Below, piece by piece: positions 10,006 through 21,597 of a stretch of DNA of 64,000 nucleotides. Below the pieces are notes generated by a model. That model was not told the origin of the DNA, made no database searches, and was given only the letters and a program-made list of their open reading frames with translations. Source of the stretch: Bugula neritina (lineage: Eukaryota > Bryozoa > Gymnolaemata > Cheilostomatida > Bugulidae); NCBI GenBank assembly GCA_964035545.1, contig OZ037767.1, positions 8,360,207 through 8,424,206 on the forward strand, written 5' to 3'. The position numbers were made by a program, and so were the translations under genes. Position 1 is the stretch's first letter. Each line of letters starts with the position of its first letter.

Positions 10006-10128
10006 GAACCTCCTGCCTGGTCACTCGGCACCTGAATGCAGTCTTTTGGCACAGGATGGCAGACACCCCAGAGATCTCAGAGATCACAAAGTCTACTTGA
10101 ATCTCTCGCCTGGTCACTCAGCAACCTG
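10006..10128 (+). repeat. 93-bp (31-codon) duplication in the E gag-pol linker
   Basis: CTGCCTGGTCACTCGGCACC and CTCGCCTGGTCACTCAGCAA lie 93 bases apart. Element B has a duplication with the same 93-base spacing at 28089-28229. The repeated protein motif is about L-x-P-G/C-H-S. Confidence 0.5.
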
Positions 10129-10369
10129 TTTATAGAGTTACTCAACGAGGTTGTAGAGAAGGAGTCAGCTTAATCGCAAGAATTTCCCAAGCAACTCTTC
10201 AAACCTCAAAAGGCCCCCAACATTGTGAAGACAAAAAGGAGGCTTGCCATGAGGATCCTAGAAGTGTCTTTCCCAGATACTGATTACTCTAAGAGCATCC
10301 GGGTGTATGAAAGCAGATACTCCTACCCGAGAAGATATAGGATAAAGCTTCCACCTTCCTATAGTAGAC

Positions 10370-13300
10370 ACCGGGTGCACCACAAACCTGCTGAGTTGGC
10401 ATCTCTTTAAAATCATTGGCGCCCAAAAATGAGTGTGCTTTGAGTCATATAAAGGTGCACGCGGTATGTTAGCAGATGGATCATGTATTCCTTTTCACGG
10501 CATCATTACATAACCTGAACGAGTCTATGATTAAGTAAATCACGAGATTTTTGTTGTCAGCTACCTTAAAAGGGACGCTATCTTGAGCATGCCATTCCTG
10601 GAGAAGCACCAGTATTACATGGATTTTTAAAAGTTGGTGGCAGTAGTGATGGCTGGAAAAAAACTTGTCTGTGTCTACAATTTTGGCAGGCCCTTGGTGG
10701 GCTGATTAGGTAGTACAGGACTGCACAGCTTCAGGACAGTCCCAGGCTACCCTACACTGCAGGGTCAACTGCATGAAAATTGCAGAACTGGGAGTGGTAA
10801 AAGGAAATCATGAAAAGATTCAACTGGCAAACAGCCTGAATCTGTTAGACTGTTAGAAGGAGCTTCTGGTGCAATGTATCAACCTATTCAAACCTGTCAA
10901 GCTATTGGCTGGTGTGTTGGTGGGGAAGTAGCAGATGTTGGACCGCACTAAAGACAATAGCCGGAACCCTCTCTCAAACCAGGCGAGAACCAGTCCCTGA
11001 ACATGTGGCTGACCTGTACGATGGAGCCTGCGAAAGTTGAACGGGTAGCACCAAGGTCATCTGCTATGAGATACTCTTGGCAGCTAACACCGCTCACATC
11101 AGGCAGCCAACTTGACGGCTGGGCCCGAAGGAAGAGAAGGAGGTGAGCCGGCAGGTGCAAGACTTTTATTGAGCCTGCTCACGGTGCTTACCAGTAGTTC
11201 TGGTTAAGAACAAGGACGGTATTCGGAAATTCTGGGTGAACTACTGCAAGCTCAACAGTGTTTTCATTTGGGATGTCTACCTCTTCCTCAGATAGATGGG
11301 TCTTTGGATGCTCTTGTAGGAAGCAAGTACTTCAGTACCTTGAGTCTCCTGAGTGGGTACTGGCAGGTGCCTCTCAGTCCAGATGCTCAGAACAAGGCAG
11401 CATTCATTATTCGCGGTTGGCCCTAGAAATAGAAAGTACTACCATTTGGACTAACATCCATTTTGGAAACTTTCCAATGACTCAAGGAGCAGGTCCTCAG
11501 TGAGCTACACTGGCAGATAATGTTCATCTATCTGAACAACGTCATTGTCATCTCCCCAGACTTTGCAAATCATATCAGTTATCTGCAGGAGGTCTTTGGC
11601 CGCCTCCAAGCAGCAGGACTGAAACTGAGGCCCGCCATGTGTGCACTCTTACAGCCGGAAGTCAATTATCTAGGTCATATGGTCAATCAAGACAGCGTTG
11701 CTACAGATCCAGAAAAAGGAGGGACTGTGGGAGAGTGGGCTGTCCCCAAAGACTTTTCTTAGTTTCCAGCATTCTCAGGTATGGTAGGGTACTACAGGCA
11801 GTACCTACTCAAGTTTACAGGAGTGGGTCAGTCTTTAAATTGGTTAACCGCCAAGGGGGATTTTGTGGTAGTGGACGCAGGAGGAGCAGCTGGCATTCAA
11901 CTACCTCAAAGATCGATTGACAGAGGAACTTATCCTGGCATACCCGGACCCGGCCAAAGAGCACATTCTGGACACCAGCACTAGCGACTACAGCATGGGG
12001 GCTGTCTTGTCCCAAGTCCAGAGTTGAAAAAAATGTGGCTGTGGCTTACTGCAGCAAAACTCTCTCGGTCCTTGAGAAAAACTACTGCACCACCAAGAAA
12101 GAGTTCTTAGCAGTAGTCAAGGTGGTCAAGGACTTCTGGTCCTATATGTGTAAAGGAACGTTAAGGTTATGAACAGACCATGGGTCAATGATATGGCTGT
12201 GTAAGTATGCTGAGCCTTTAAGCCAGGTGGCTCGTTGGCTAAAAGTCCTTGCTGAGTTCACCTACAAGATAGAGCATTTTGCTGGGAAGAAGCATGGGAA
12301 TGCTGACAGGATGAGTCTCTGGTCAGATGAGAACTGTAAGTAATGCCTACACCTTAAGAGACGAGACAGAAAGCCTGCTCGCCTTGACACAGCGGAACAG
12401 CTTAAAAGAGATGACCTCTTTAGTTAGGAGCACGGCAATTTTTGCTCTGAAACTCACCCAAACGCTATCAATGCCCTCCGGGCCAACCCCACTTTGTACC
12501 GGAATGTCAAAGAATTGTACCAACTCCAAGAGACGCTACCAGGTACGGTAGCTGACATTTTCTGAGCGAAGAAAGAAGGAAGATGACTTAGTGACAAGCA
12601 GCAACGGCAAGAAGAAGTTGAATTTCAACATCTCTGTTGCCGCTCGGTTTTCATCAAGGGCAGTCAGGATGACTTACAGACCATATCACTGTCAGCAGAT
12701 TATTGTCAGCAGTAGAAGGAACACGTCCTGTGTCCACATGCTCTTCGATAGGACCTGATCTGGGACATCCATAAACAAGCCCAAATACGGTGTTACTGGC
12801 CCAAAGTGATTTAGGAGATGCAACTGCACATACATCAGTGCAAGGTTTGCTATGCTGGTAAGCACCACTGCCTAACCAAAACCACTGGTCGATGCTGGCT
12901 GTACGCTAGTAAGCCGTGGCAAGTAGTGGCGGTGAACTTAGTCAGACTTATGCCGCTATCCGCCAGAGGGAACATACAGATACTGATGCTCACTGACCAA
13001 TTCAGTGAGTTGGTGGATGCTTTGGCTATTTCAGACGCGTCAGCCCACACAGTGAACCAGGTCCTAGATCAACATTCATTCTGTTACTTTGGTTTACCAA
13101 AAAAAAATATATGGACTAAAGTGGGCAGTTTTAGTTCCAGTTCATGGGAGGCCTCTGTCGGCTATGGGAAATAATTATAGTCAAACCACCCCACATCACT
13201 TGCAAGAGAATGGAGCCATAGAGCAGAACAACAGGGTGTTGGGTAACGCCCTCAGAAACCTTATTCTTAGACAAGAGTCAGGAGAAATGGAGTGTGGTGC

Positions 13301-14624
13301 TTTCTCAAATCATGAGGCCCTACTGCAGCACACCACACTTCAGGACACAGGAAACCCCAAACTTTCTGAAGCTCGGCTGAGAGACTTGGTTTTTGAAACA
13401 CATGACATACCATGTTCCAGCGCCCGAGTTCCCAGCACATGAGTACATGGGGAAACTGATCGAGAAGATGAGTGCAGCTCATGACGTTTTGCAAAAGAAA
13501 CAGTTTAAGGTGCAGATGAAGAGCTCGTAGAAACCTTTCTGTATCAAATAGGAGACTGGGTTTGCATGGTCAGCCTCCGTAGGCGTTTCAGACAGTCAGC
13601 TAAGCTTTAGCCCATGTTTATTTGACCCTACTGTGTGGTGGAGGTACTGCCAAACCACACGTATTATGTGGAGCACTCTTGACATACCTCAGTCTAGAGT
13701 GAACAGTGGTTGAAGCCATCTTGGGCCAACCCAGACCCTGCAGGGTAGACACCATCATTACTGGAACCGGCTCGTTGGCCTGTCACAAGAGGGAGGATAG
13801 CACAACCCAGAAAATAAAGGATCTTCATCTCTAAGCAGGATGAGACAGACGACGCACTGAAACCGCTCCTCAGCCTAGACCACCAGTTGAATCAGCACCA
13901 GGGTCCAGCTCCAGCAGCTCCAGGGTAGAAAGCGTCTCCATTTTTTGATTGGCTAAGGCCAGTCTACCCCATCTGTAGAACCTGCAGGTCGCTCAGTCTT
14001 CCTACTACCTTTGGCTCTAGAGAGGTCAGTGTGATAGAAGGAGTATTGTAAACTTAGCTAACTACCACCGCAAAAATCTAGAGCTGCAACCAATAGAGAG
14101 ACATGACAAAGGGAATGGTACACTCAGTACAAGCAAAATCTTTGAGTCTCAGATGCAGAGTAGCCCTTACAGCGCCAGACAACTCTGGAGACGACGATCT
14201 GCAAACCGGCCTAACCACCTGGCCAACAGCAACCCAGTCTTTTCAATTTGTGTTGGCCTAGGTAAGCAACAATACCCCAGGCGCACAGACCACCAGGATC
14301 CAACCAAGAAGACGGAAGATAAAACCAAGACCCTGCTGCCTGCTCAGCTGATTAGAGCTGGCACCACCACAACCGTCACCGAACCAACTAACACCCAGCT
14401 TTTAGGGGAAGTGTTGGCAAGGCTAGGCAACTAGCTTGGACCACAGGGCACCCAGAAGAAAGGCAGGACCCTGCCAGACCACCCACAATTGCCCCGTCGC
14501 CAGCAGAGTATGGCGCTTTCTTACCAAAAGAGCAACTTAGACGAAGAGATCCAAGCCTTATGCCGTCACCTTGACTAATGCACAGAAAAAATAAAAAAGC
14601 TGATAGGCCGACTCTAATGACCGA
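10370..14624 (+). pseudogene. pol: Element E pol, heavily mutated
   Basis: Protease remnant (GMLADGSCIPFHG, then DAILSMPFLEKHQ near 10575), RT (LNNVIVISPDF in place of LDDVIVISPDF at about 11530), RNase H, integrase zinc finger (CKVCYAGKHH), a core with TTPHHLQENGAIEQNNR, and the GPY/F region all occur in the order seen in elements A and C. Dozens of stops and indels. Both catalytic Asp of the RT box read Asn. The final ~35 codons (SNLDEEIQALCRHLD, stop, CTEKIKKL) match the Pol tail of element C, placing E in the C subfamily, without the separate zinc-finger ORF. Confidence 0.85.
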
Positions 14625-14736
14625 AACATATGGCTAGGAGCTGCCGACATTAGCGACTGTATATTTTGTGTGTGTTACCATTATTTGCTTATATATATTA
14701 TGCATATATGTATAAATATAAGCAAACAATATGTAA

Positions 14737-15096
<360 letters not shown>

Positions 15097-15470
15097 TAGT
15101 GAATGCACAATTTCACAACAGTATTACTGTATACATTGTACCAAAATAAACAATTAGCGTCTAACTGGAAAGCCTTCATGTGGAAAGCGTCTAAGTGAGA
15201 AATATAGCCCAGGGTCTAACTGGGAAGCCTCCATCTGGAATGACTCCCTTTTAATAGGCATAATTATTACAAAGCCAAAGCTAGGAGTTAAAAGTAATTG
15301 CTATTGTTAAAATAGTTATAACTTATAAGGAAACATGTGTTCAACTGATCTGTGACTATAGTAATTTTAACAGTAATCTGTCCTTGTTTTGGCGTACGAG
15401 TTCAAAACAAATATTTCATATGTTTCATACATTAGGTATTAAAAAGTGAAATACAAAATAAAATAAATAC
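15097..15470. other. No gene; short degenerate repeats
   Basis: Contains repeats of GCGTCTAACTGG / GGGTCTAACTGG near 15160-15240. Otherwise AT-rich intron-like DNA downstream, in minus-strand sense, of the TSP1 exon. Confidence 0.4.
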
Positions 15471-15641
15471 CTGAGCAAGCAACGCCAGCTCCCAGATGAG
15501 TAGGATTGTTACATTCTCTAAATCGTGCAGTTTTAATGTAAGAACAGTTTGCTATATCAACAGCTGCTAAGCCCCGTAGCGGCCGTATAGAAGTATCATT
15601 ATAATCTGCCCATTCTGTCCAACTATTCCAACCTCCATTAC
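15471..15641 (-). CDS. Isolated exon encoding a thrombospondin type-1 (TSP1) repeat
   Basis: Minus-strand exon of 171 bases flanked by a pyrimidine-rich acceptor (TTTTATTATAG) and a GT donor (GTATTT). In phase 1-1 it encodes 57 residues: GGWNSWTEWADYN with TSP1-type spaced tryptophans, then NCSYIKTARFRECNNP and GAGVACSG, the C..R..C..P..G..C-x-G ending of TSP1 repeats. No neighbouring exon is visible at 5.6-15.4 kb. The phase matches the possible donor at the end of the SEA/EGF gene 1 (32207), so it could be a distal exon of that gene across an intron filled with elements F and B, or an exon of a separate gene to the left. Confidence 0.7.
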
Positions 15642-15740
15642 CTATAATAAAAGTTTAGAGTCATTTAGATTAAGTTCGAGAAATAAGAAGTTCTATGCAA
15701 TACTCATTTTAAATATATCTTTACAAGCTAGCAATTTAGT

Positions 15741-16500
15741 TATAAAAAAGTATACGAGAAACATTGTTGATTTATTACTTTATTAGGCAAAGTGATTATA
15801 CTGATATTTTGGGCACCACTGTGCCCATCTTCAGAGTAGCAATGAATGATCGAAATTCAAAAATTATTACACTATGCATAAAAAATTGCATAAAAAATAA
15901 ATTAGAGACTTTGACAAAACATAGATATCCAAATATAAAAACAGCATGGATTAGTGAAACTATGTGAGAGTTGAGTAATGTGGAGCTTATTGGTATAGTT
16001 TTAGTGGTAGGCCTATAGAGTAATTTTGTTTATTAAGTTGAGGTTTTATTTGTTTAATGTATAGAGCTTCGGCTACTTTTCGATAGTGGATTCTTTTAAA
16101 TGAATGATTTAGAACTGTTACATTGTCTATTGATATGTTTCCGTGGTTAGTGGTAGAAATATGTTAATAAGTTTTGGAATTGATGTCATGGCAATCTTCG
16201 CCTACATATGTTTGTTGACATGAAGCTTCAGGGCAGGTTATTTATGCAAAGAAATCAGTATAATTTTTGACTTGCATAATATATAAAATAAGATTATCTC
16301 CCTCAGTTTCAATAATTTAAAATAACTGCCACTCTCTATTCTTTGTGTCATGCATAGTGTTTAACGTAACGTAATAATTTTTGAATTTCTATTCTTCATT
16401 GCTACTCTGACGATGGGCACAGTGGTGCCCGAAATATCAGCATAATTGCTTTGCCTAATAAACTAATAATTCAACAATGTTTCTCGTATACTTATTTATA
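15741..16500. mobile_element. Foldback element with ~130-bp inverted termini carrying hammerhead-like cores
   Basis: 15741-15887 and 16340-16500 are inverted copies of each other with small differences (e.g. AAGTATACGAGAAACATTG at the outer ends, GGGCACCACTGTGCCCATC inside). The middle ~450 bases have no convincing ORF. AATACTCATTTT flanks it on both sides (15699-15710, 16500-16511), a possible but offset target duplication. The arms contain CTGANGA-stem-GAAA arrangements typical of hammerhead ribozymes. Penelope-like elements are known to carry these in their terminal repeats, so this may be a non-autonomous Penelope-like derivative. A MITE is the alternative. Confidence 0.6.
16407..16444 (+). 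ncRNA. Candidate hammerhead ribozyme core (right arm of foldback element)
   Basis: CTGACGA at 16407-16413, stem II GGGCAC/GTGCCC (16415-16420 with 16425-16430), GAAA at 16431-16434, then ATATCAGCATA. The core C-U-G-A-N-G-A and G-A-A-A residues match. Stem III would be only about 2 bp, and one extra U lies before stem II. In the left arm (minus strand) GAAA reads AAAA, so that copy should be inactive. Confidence 0.45.
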
Positions 16501-16856
16501 ATACTCATTTTGTATATCACTTATAGTTTGCGGTTCCTGAAACTTCAATTTGTGACATTGTAAAATACCATATTTAACTCATCAATTTACTAGATTTGGT
16601 CATTTCCTCAATATGCACACATACATAAGTCGTAAAACGAAAGAATGGAAGTTCAAACCTTTGTCTTGACCTATAAAATTTAGCAATGAAATGAAATCGT
16701 GAAATACATAGAGCGCACTGTATTTGAAAAGATGATGTTTATTTTGAATATTGGGATTTTTATATTTTATGGGAAGAGACTTTTAATGGCTATAGATTTT
16801 TATTTCTATACATCTGAATGTTAAAACTGTAAAGCTATACTTTGAAATAATTCATG
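16501..16856. other. No recognisable feature
   Basis: AT-rich sequence between the foldback element and the target site of element F. No ORF or repeat noted. Confidence 0.4.
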
Positions 16857-16861
16857 ACTAT

Positions 16862-17052
16862 TGTTGATGATATGCTAAATAAGCTTTGTCTTTGTAAAGG
16901 TTTATACTTTATACTATGTTATTCGTGTTATTAATAATAGTCAGTTCGTGCTTTTAGATTTATCCAGAGTGGATCTTTAATATCTTGAGCAATAAACTAT
17001 CTTAAACTCTTTGACCGGTCTCTGAATCTATAAAGCAAACATAGCATAAACA
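16862..17052 (+). repeat. 5' LTR of element F
   Basis: 191 bp from TGTTGATGATATGC to CATAAACA. It contains AATAAA (GAGCAATAAACT) and matches the 3' LTR almost throughout. Confidence 0.93.
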
Positions 17053-17068
17053 TGGTGCCCCGAGTGAA
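17053..17068 (+). promoter_or_regulatory. Primer binding site of element F
   Basis: TGGTGCCCCGAGTGAA directly after the 5' LTR. It begins TGG, complementary to a tRNA CCA end. Confidence 0.75.
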
Positions 17069-17162
17069 GACTTAAAGAAACTAAAAGTAAAAGTGTTTGC
17101 TGGAAAGAGAGACAACAAACAATACAACTAAATCAAAAACAACAAAAAATCACAATATCAAG

Positions 17163-19757
17163 ATGAGTATCAGTGTTGACTTTTTAGCCCCCAAGCCTAT
17201 TCAAGATGGCTCTGACTTGTCCAAACAGTGGACGAGATTTAAAGAAGAATTTGAGCTATTCCTCACAGCAGCTGAGAAAGCAAATTCTGATGATAAAGTC
17301 AAAGTAGCCATTATGTTAAAATGCATAGGCCCAAGAGGCAACAACATATTCAAAACATTCACTTTCTCAGATGGTAAACCAAAAGAAGTCTATGCTGATG
17401 TTGTGGGAAAGTTTGATGCTTTTTGTCAACGAGGCACTAATAAAGTAGTCAAAAGACATCAACTGTTATCAACCAAGCAGAATACCATGAACATTGTCGA
17501 ATATGTCACCTCGCTTCACAAAATCGCTCGAGAGTGTCAACTGGACACAATGTATGACGATTTCATGCTTCAAGCTTTACTCCTGGGCATCAACGATGCC
17601 CAACTAAGAAGGAAGCTATTTGATGACGTCAGCGGGGATACTGGCTTAGGGCTAGAAGAAGCTATAAAGAAATGTCGTATTGCTGAGAATTCAAGGAATG
17701 ACATGGCTGCAATCCAGTCTGAAGAATCAGTGCAATTCATCGGTTCCAGAAAGAAGCCTAATAAGCCAAGCAAAGATGATGATGATAATGCAGTAAGGTC
17801 CACTCGAACAGGAAACTTTTCAAAAGGAAGTTGTGGCAACTGTGGGCAGTCTCACCCTCCCAGAAAGTGTCCTGCATACGGTCACCAGTGTCATAACTGT
17901 AAAAAGTATAACCATTGGAGATCTCAATGTCGCTCAAAGAAGCAAGTAAACATGGTAGAAGAAGACAGTGATGGCTCAAGTGAATCGTTGTTGAGCATAC
18001 AGGTAATCAGACAGAACAAAAAGTTGATGACAACTATAAGAGCCAGTGTGAATGATAGTCACAAACCGACACAGTTTCAGATCGACACAGGAGCATCCTG
18101 TAACATTCTCAATCACAAAGATTTTGTTGATCTCGGTGAGCCAAAGCTTGACAACAACCAGACAAGGCTGAAGCAGTTTGATGGTTCTATCACTCGAGCA
18201 TTAGGAGGATGCGAACTGGAAGTAGCTAGAGAGAAGCTGTATTTTCTGGTGCACAAGACACAAAATCACAGCCTTCTATCTGGTGAGGCCGCTCTTCAGC
18301 TCGCTTTGATAACCATTAAAGAGGAGTGGGTTAACCTAATAAGCAATGCCAGCCTAGATGACATTCTCGGAAGCTACCCAGAGGTTTTTGAAGGTATTGG
18401 ATGTTTGCCTGGGGAATACCATATTGAAATAAATGATAAGGCTATCCCAAGACAAAGTCACAACAGAAAGACGCCTCTCTCGATGGTAGCTGATCTCAAA
18501 CAAAAATTGCAGTCATACACCCAGAAAGTTATCTTAAGTCCAGTAGACTATCCAACAGCTTGGATAAACGATCATGTGGCTGTGAGAAAACCCAATGGCA
18601 CACTGAGAGTATGTTTAGACCCAAGCAACCTAAACCAAGTGATTCAAAGAAATCATTTTCCAATGCCGACGCTAGACGATGTGCTTAGCGAGCTGGATGG
18701 TGCTCGAGTATTCTCATTGTGTGATGCCAAGGACGGCTTTCTGCAGATAAAGCTCAGCAAAATGTCCAGTGATTTAACTGCATTCTGGACGCCATTTGGC
18801 AAATACAAATGGCTGAGGATGCCTTTTGGGTTGTCCTCAAGTCCTGAAGAGTTCCAGAGGAGACTCTCAGATGCACTTAGCAGTCTCGACAGAGTAACTG
18901 TAGTAGCAGACAACATCCTAATTTATGGGAAAGGAGCTACTCAAGCGGAAGCAGTGCAAGACCATAACCAAAAGCTCGAAAAACTTTTAGCAAGAGCACG
19001 TAGGGTTAATCTCAAGCTAAACAAAGAAAAATGTAAGTTTCTTCTAGAAGAGCTACCTTATATTGGTCATTTGATAACAAAAGATGGAGTGAAGCCCGAT
19101 CCTAATAAAATCCGAGCCATAACGGACATGAAGCCCCCTGTCAACAGTGAAGAAATACAGAGGTTTCTTGGTCATGTGAACTACCTATCAAAGTTCATAC
19201 CTCACTGCTCTGCTGAATGTGAACCACTAAGACGGCTGATTGGTGTAAGCAAGGAAGAGTTTTTCTGGGGCCAAGATCAAAAGAGAGCGTTTGAGGAGAT
19301 TAAAAAACTCATCACGAAAACTTCTTCACTCAAATACTTCAACATGAACCAGCCAGTAGTTGTACAGACTGATGCAAGTCTAGAAGGGCTCGGAGCTGTA
19401 CTTTTACAGGAGGGGCAACCAGTAAGCTATGGCTCTAGAAGTTTGACAGATAGTGAGAAAAACTATGCACCTATTGAACTAGAACTTCTGGCCATCGTCT
19501 ATGGGATGCAGAAATACGATCAGTACGTTTTTGGAAACCCATATGTAACTGTACACACGGATCACCACCCTTTAGAAACAATATTTAAGAAGCCTCTGAA
19601 CAAAGCGCCTAAACGCCTGCAATCAATGCTATTGGCTCTGCAAAGATACCAAGTTAAAGTGCACTACAAACCTGGTTCTGAACAAGTTACAGCAGACATG
19701 CTGTCTCGCGCTCCTGTTGGTGAACAATACATCAGAAGAACAGATTTTCACAGTTAA
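17163..19757 (+). CDS. gag-pol: Element F Gag-Pol, N-terminal part (Gag, protease, RT, RNase H)
   Basis: The ATG at 17163 (MSISVDFLAPKPI) is chosen over the longer frame because it sits ~95 bases after the primer binding site and starts at the conserved Gag N-terminus. In order: helical Gag; two zinc knuckles (CGNC...C and CHNC-KKYNHWRSQC); protease with IDTGASCNIL; RT with LRVCLDPSNLN and LRMPFGLSSSPEEFQ; RNase H with VQTDASLEGLGAVLLQ and ADMLSRAP. The catalytic box is VADN where VADD is expected, so the second catalytic Asp is Asn and RT should be inactive. The frame ends 864 codons from the ATG at a premature stop; integrase follows in another frame. Confidence 0.9.
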   Translation: MSISVDFLAPKPIQDGSDLSKQWTRFKEEFELFLTAAEKANSDDKVKVAIMLKCIGPRGNNIFKTFTFSDGKPKEVYADVVGKFDAFCQRGTNKVVKRHQLLSTKQNTMNIVEYVTSLHKIARECQLDTMYDDFMLQALLLGINDAQLRRKLFDDVSGDTGLGLEEAIKKCRIAENSRNDMAAIQSEESVQFIGSRKKPNKPSKDDDDNAVRSTRTGNFSKGSCGNCGQSHPPRKCPAYGHQCHNCKKYNHWRSQCRSKKQVNMVEEDSDGSSESLLSIQVIRQNKKLMTTIRASVNDSHKPTQFQIDTGASCNILNHKDFVDLGEPKLDNNQTRLKQFDGSITRALGGCELEVAREKLYFLVHKTQNHSLLSGEAALQLALITIKEEWVNLISNASLDDILGSYPEVFEGIGCLPGEYHIEINDKAIPRQSHNRKTPLSMVADLKQKLQSYTQKVILSPVDYPTAWINDHVAVRKPNGTLRVCLDPSNLNQVIQRNHFPMPTLDDVLSELDGARVFSLCDAKDGFLQIKLSKMSSDLTAFWTPFGKYKWLRMPFGLSSSPEEFQRRLSDALSSLDRVTVVADNILIYGKGATQAEAVQDHNQKLEKLLARARRVNLKLNKEKCKFLLEELPYIGHLITKDGVKPDPNKIRAITDMKPPVNSEEIQRFLGHVNYLSKFIPHCSAECEPLRRLIGVSKEEFFWGQDQKRAFEEIKKLITKTSSLKYFNMNQPVVVQTDASLEGLGAVLLQEGQPVSYGSRSLTDSEKNYAPIELELLAIVYGMQKYDQYVFGNPYVTVHTDHHPLETIFKKPLNKAPKRLQSMLLALQRYQVKVHYKPGSEQVTADMLSRAPVGEQYIRRTDFHS

Positions 19758-21138
19758 TCAATTAAAGTCATTTATGTCTGACCTAAGCGAAACGGGTCTG
19801 AAGCAAGACCTGCCAGTGTCAGAAGCGACCTATAAACTGATCTAACAGCATACGGGTAATGATCCAGTATTGGTGCAGCTGCAATCTCTGATAACCTCAG
19901 GATGGCCTAACAAATTATTTCAACTTCCAGAAGAGGTGAAGCCGTACTATTCATACAAAGATGAACTTGCAGTACTAGATGGGATTATTTATAAAGGATC
20001 TAGACTGGTTGTGCCCATAGCTGCCAGAGGTGAGATACTCAACAGGCTTCACACTAGCCATCAAGGAACAGCTGCCACTATCAGAAGAGCTCGCAATGCG
20101 GTATTCTGGCCTCAAATGGCTGAGGACATTCGAATGAAAACTAACAAGTGTGTCACATGTGCAATGGATGCACCTTTACAACAGCATGAGTCTCTGCAAA
20201 ACCATGACATACCAGACTTACCTTGGAGTAAAGTAGGCATGGACATACTAACCTATAAGCCTAAGGATTATTTGATGCTGGTAGATTATTACTCTGACTT
20301 CTTTGAATGTGAACCTTTATCTGATACACAATCTAGAGCAGTAATCAAGGCTTGCAAGAAAACTTTCGCGAGGTATGGAATCCCTCACCAGCTGCAATCA
20401 GACAATAGACCACAGTTCACCTCGGCCAACTTTGCTCGATTTAGCACTGAATGGGGTTTCAGCCATACAACCTCATCTCCAGGACATCAGCAGTCGAATG
20501 GGAAGGCAGAAGCAGCAGTTAAAATAATCAAAAGGCTGATGAAGAGAGCAGAAGACCCATATTTGGCTCTGCTAGAATATCGAAATACCCCGACTGCAGG
20601 GATGAACTCATCACCAGCTCAGAGGATGTTTGGGCATTCCACAAGGTCTATTCTTCCTACAGGTGACATGCCAAAGAACACTGTCTTACAGCAAAAAGCT
20701 AACAAGAGAAAAGTGGTACAGAGCAGATACAATAAATCAGCTAAGGATTTGACAAAGTTGGCTATCGGCTCGCCAGTGCTGCTGAGAGATTTTGTGTCAC
20801 AAAAGACTAGATGGCAGCAGGGCAGAGTGGTTGAACAGCTGTCGGACCGATCATAACTTGTCTCAAACAAAGACACAGACATGGCTGTGAGGCGAAACAG
20901 GGCCGATTTGCGCCCTCTGAGTGATGTGGAAGCTAGTCAGCCATTGACTACAGTTGAAATACCAACAGACGCCAATGACCCAGTATCCATTCATTCTGTT
21001 CCAGACGCACAGATTCAATCAGCCGCAACAGCAATTCCTACAAAAGTGAATACAAACCCTGATCCAGCCCCAGTTAGATGGCAACGGTCAAGACAAACAA
21101 AAACCCCAGCTAAATATGAACAATATGAACTATACTAG
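19758..21138 (+). pseudogene. pol: Element F integrase part of Pol, frameshifted
   Basis: From about 19870 another frame encodes an H2C2 zinc finger (HTSHQG...CVTCAMD), the catalytic core with Asp (VGMDIL), Asp (SDNRPQF, usually DNGPQF) and Glu (NGKAEAAVK), and a C-terminal region. A TAA at 20854-20856 interrupts the tail, which continues in the same frame from 20881 to 21138. At least one frameshift lies in 19758-19870. Confidence 0.88.
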
Positions 21139-21388
21139 ATAATTATACCTAATCTGACCGAAGGCAATCAGACAATAAACTCTTGAAAGAAAAAAAAACA
21201 GATTTAAATAGCCCAAACCCAGAAAATAATATAATGTACTTTAAATTAACAAGGGAGACAATCTTGTAATAATATGCTAATTTGCTATAGACTATTAATA
21301 ACAAAATCGTATTACTTGTTCATGTATCAATTCTTAATTTTTTGTTTAGTTTTTTTTCGTTTGTTTGTTCAACATTGTCAAAGATTTG

Positions 21389-21397
21389 TAAAGGGGA
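21389..21397 (+). promoter_or_regulatory. Polypurine tract of element F
   Basis: GTAAAGGGGA precedes the LTR start TGTTGATG. Confidence 0.75.
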
Positions 21398-21592
21398 TGT
21401 TGATGATATGCTGAATAAGCTTTGTCTTTGTTTGTAAAGGTTTATACTTTATACTATGTTATTCGTGTTGTTAATAATAGTCAGTTCATGCTTTTAGATC
21501 TATCCAGAGTGGACCTTTAATATCTTGAGCAATAAACTATCTTAAACTCTTTGACCGGTCTCTGAATCTATAAAGCAAACATAGCATAAACA
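21398..21592 (+). repeat. 3' LTR of element F
   Basis: 195 bp, TGTTGATGATATGC to CATAAACA, with an extra TTTG relative to the 5' copy. Confidence 0.93.
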
Positions 21593-21597
21593 ACTAT

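Larger units (their letters stand above)
7579..14660 (+). mobile_element. Degenerate Gypsy element E (relative of A, B and C)
   Basis: 5' LTR (7579-7929), primer binding site, gag split by an insertion (8242-9299), gag-pol linker and pol all align in order with element B and C proteins, but with many stops and frameshifts. It ends near 14624 with the same coiled-coil Pol tail as element C (SNLDEEIQALCRHLD). The expected 3' LTR is not visible; the sequence runs into the AT microsatellite at 14739. The oldest Gypsy copy in the window. Confidence 0.75.
16862..21592 (+). mobile_element. Complete Gypsy LTR retrotransposon F (K02A2.6-like lineage)
   Basis: 4731-bp element with short LTRs (191 and 195 bp), primer binding site, a single Gag-Pol frame and a polypurine tract. 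It is flanked by the 5-bp target duplication ACTAT (16857-16861 and 21593-21597). By eye the LTRs differ by five substitutions and one 4-bp indel, about 97% identity, so insertion is fairly recent. Now inactive: RT box mutated, a frameshift after RNase H and a stop after integrase. It is not closely related to elements A, B, C and E. Confidence 0.93.

Noticed and set aside
17097-17162. Upstream extension of F Gag-Pol
   Set aside because: Would need a non-ATG start; conserved Gag N-terminus begins at 17163.
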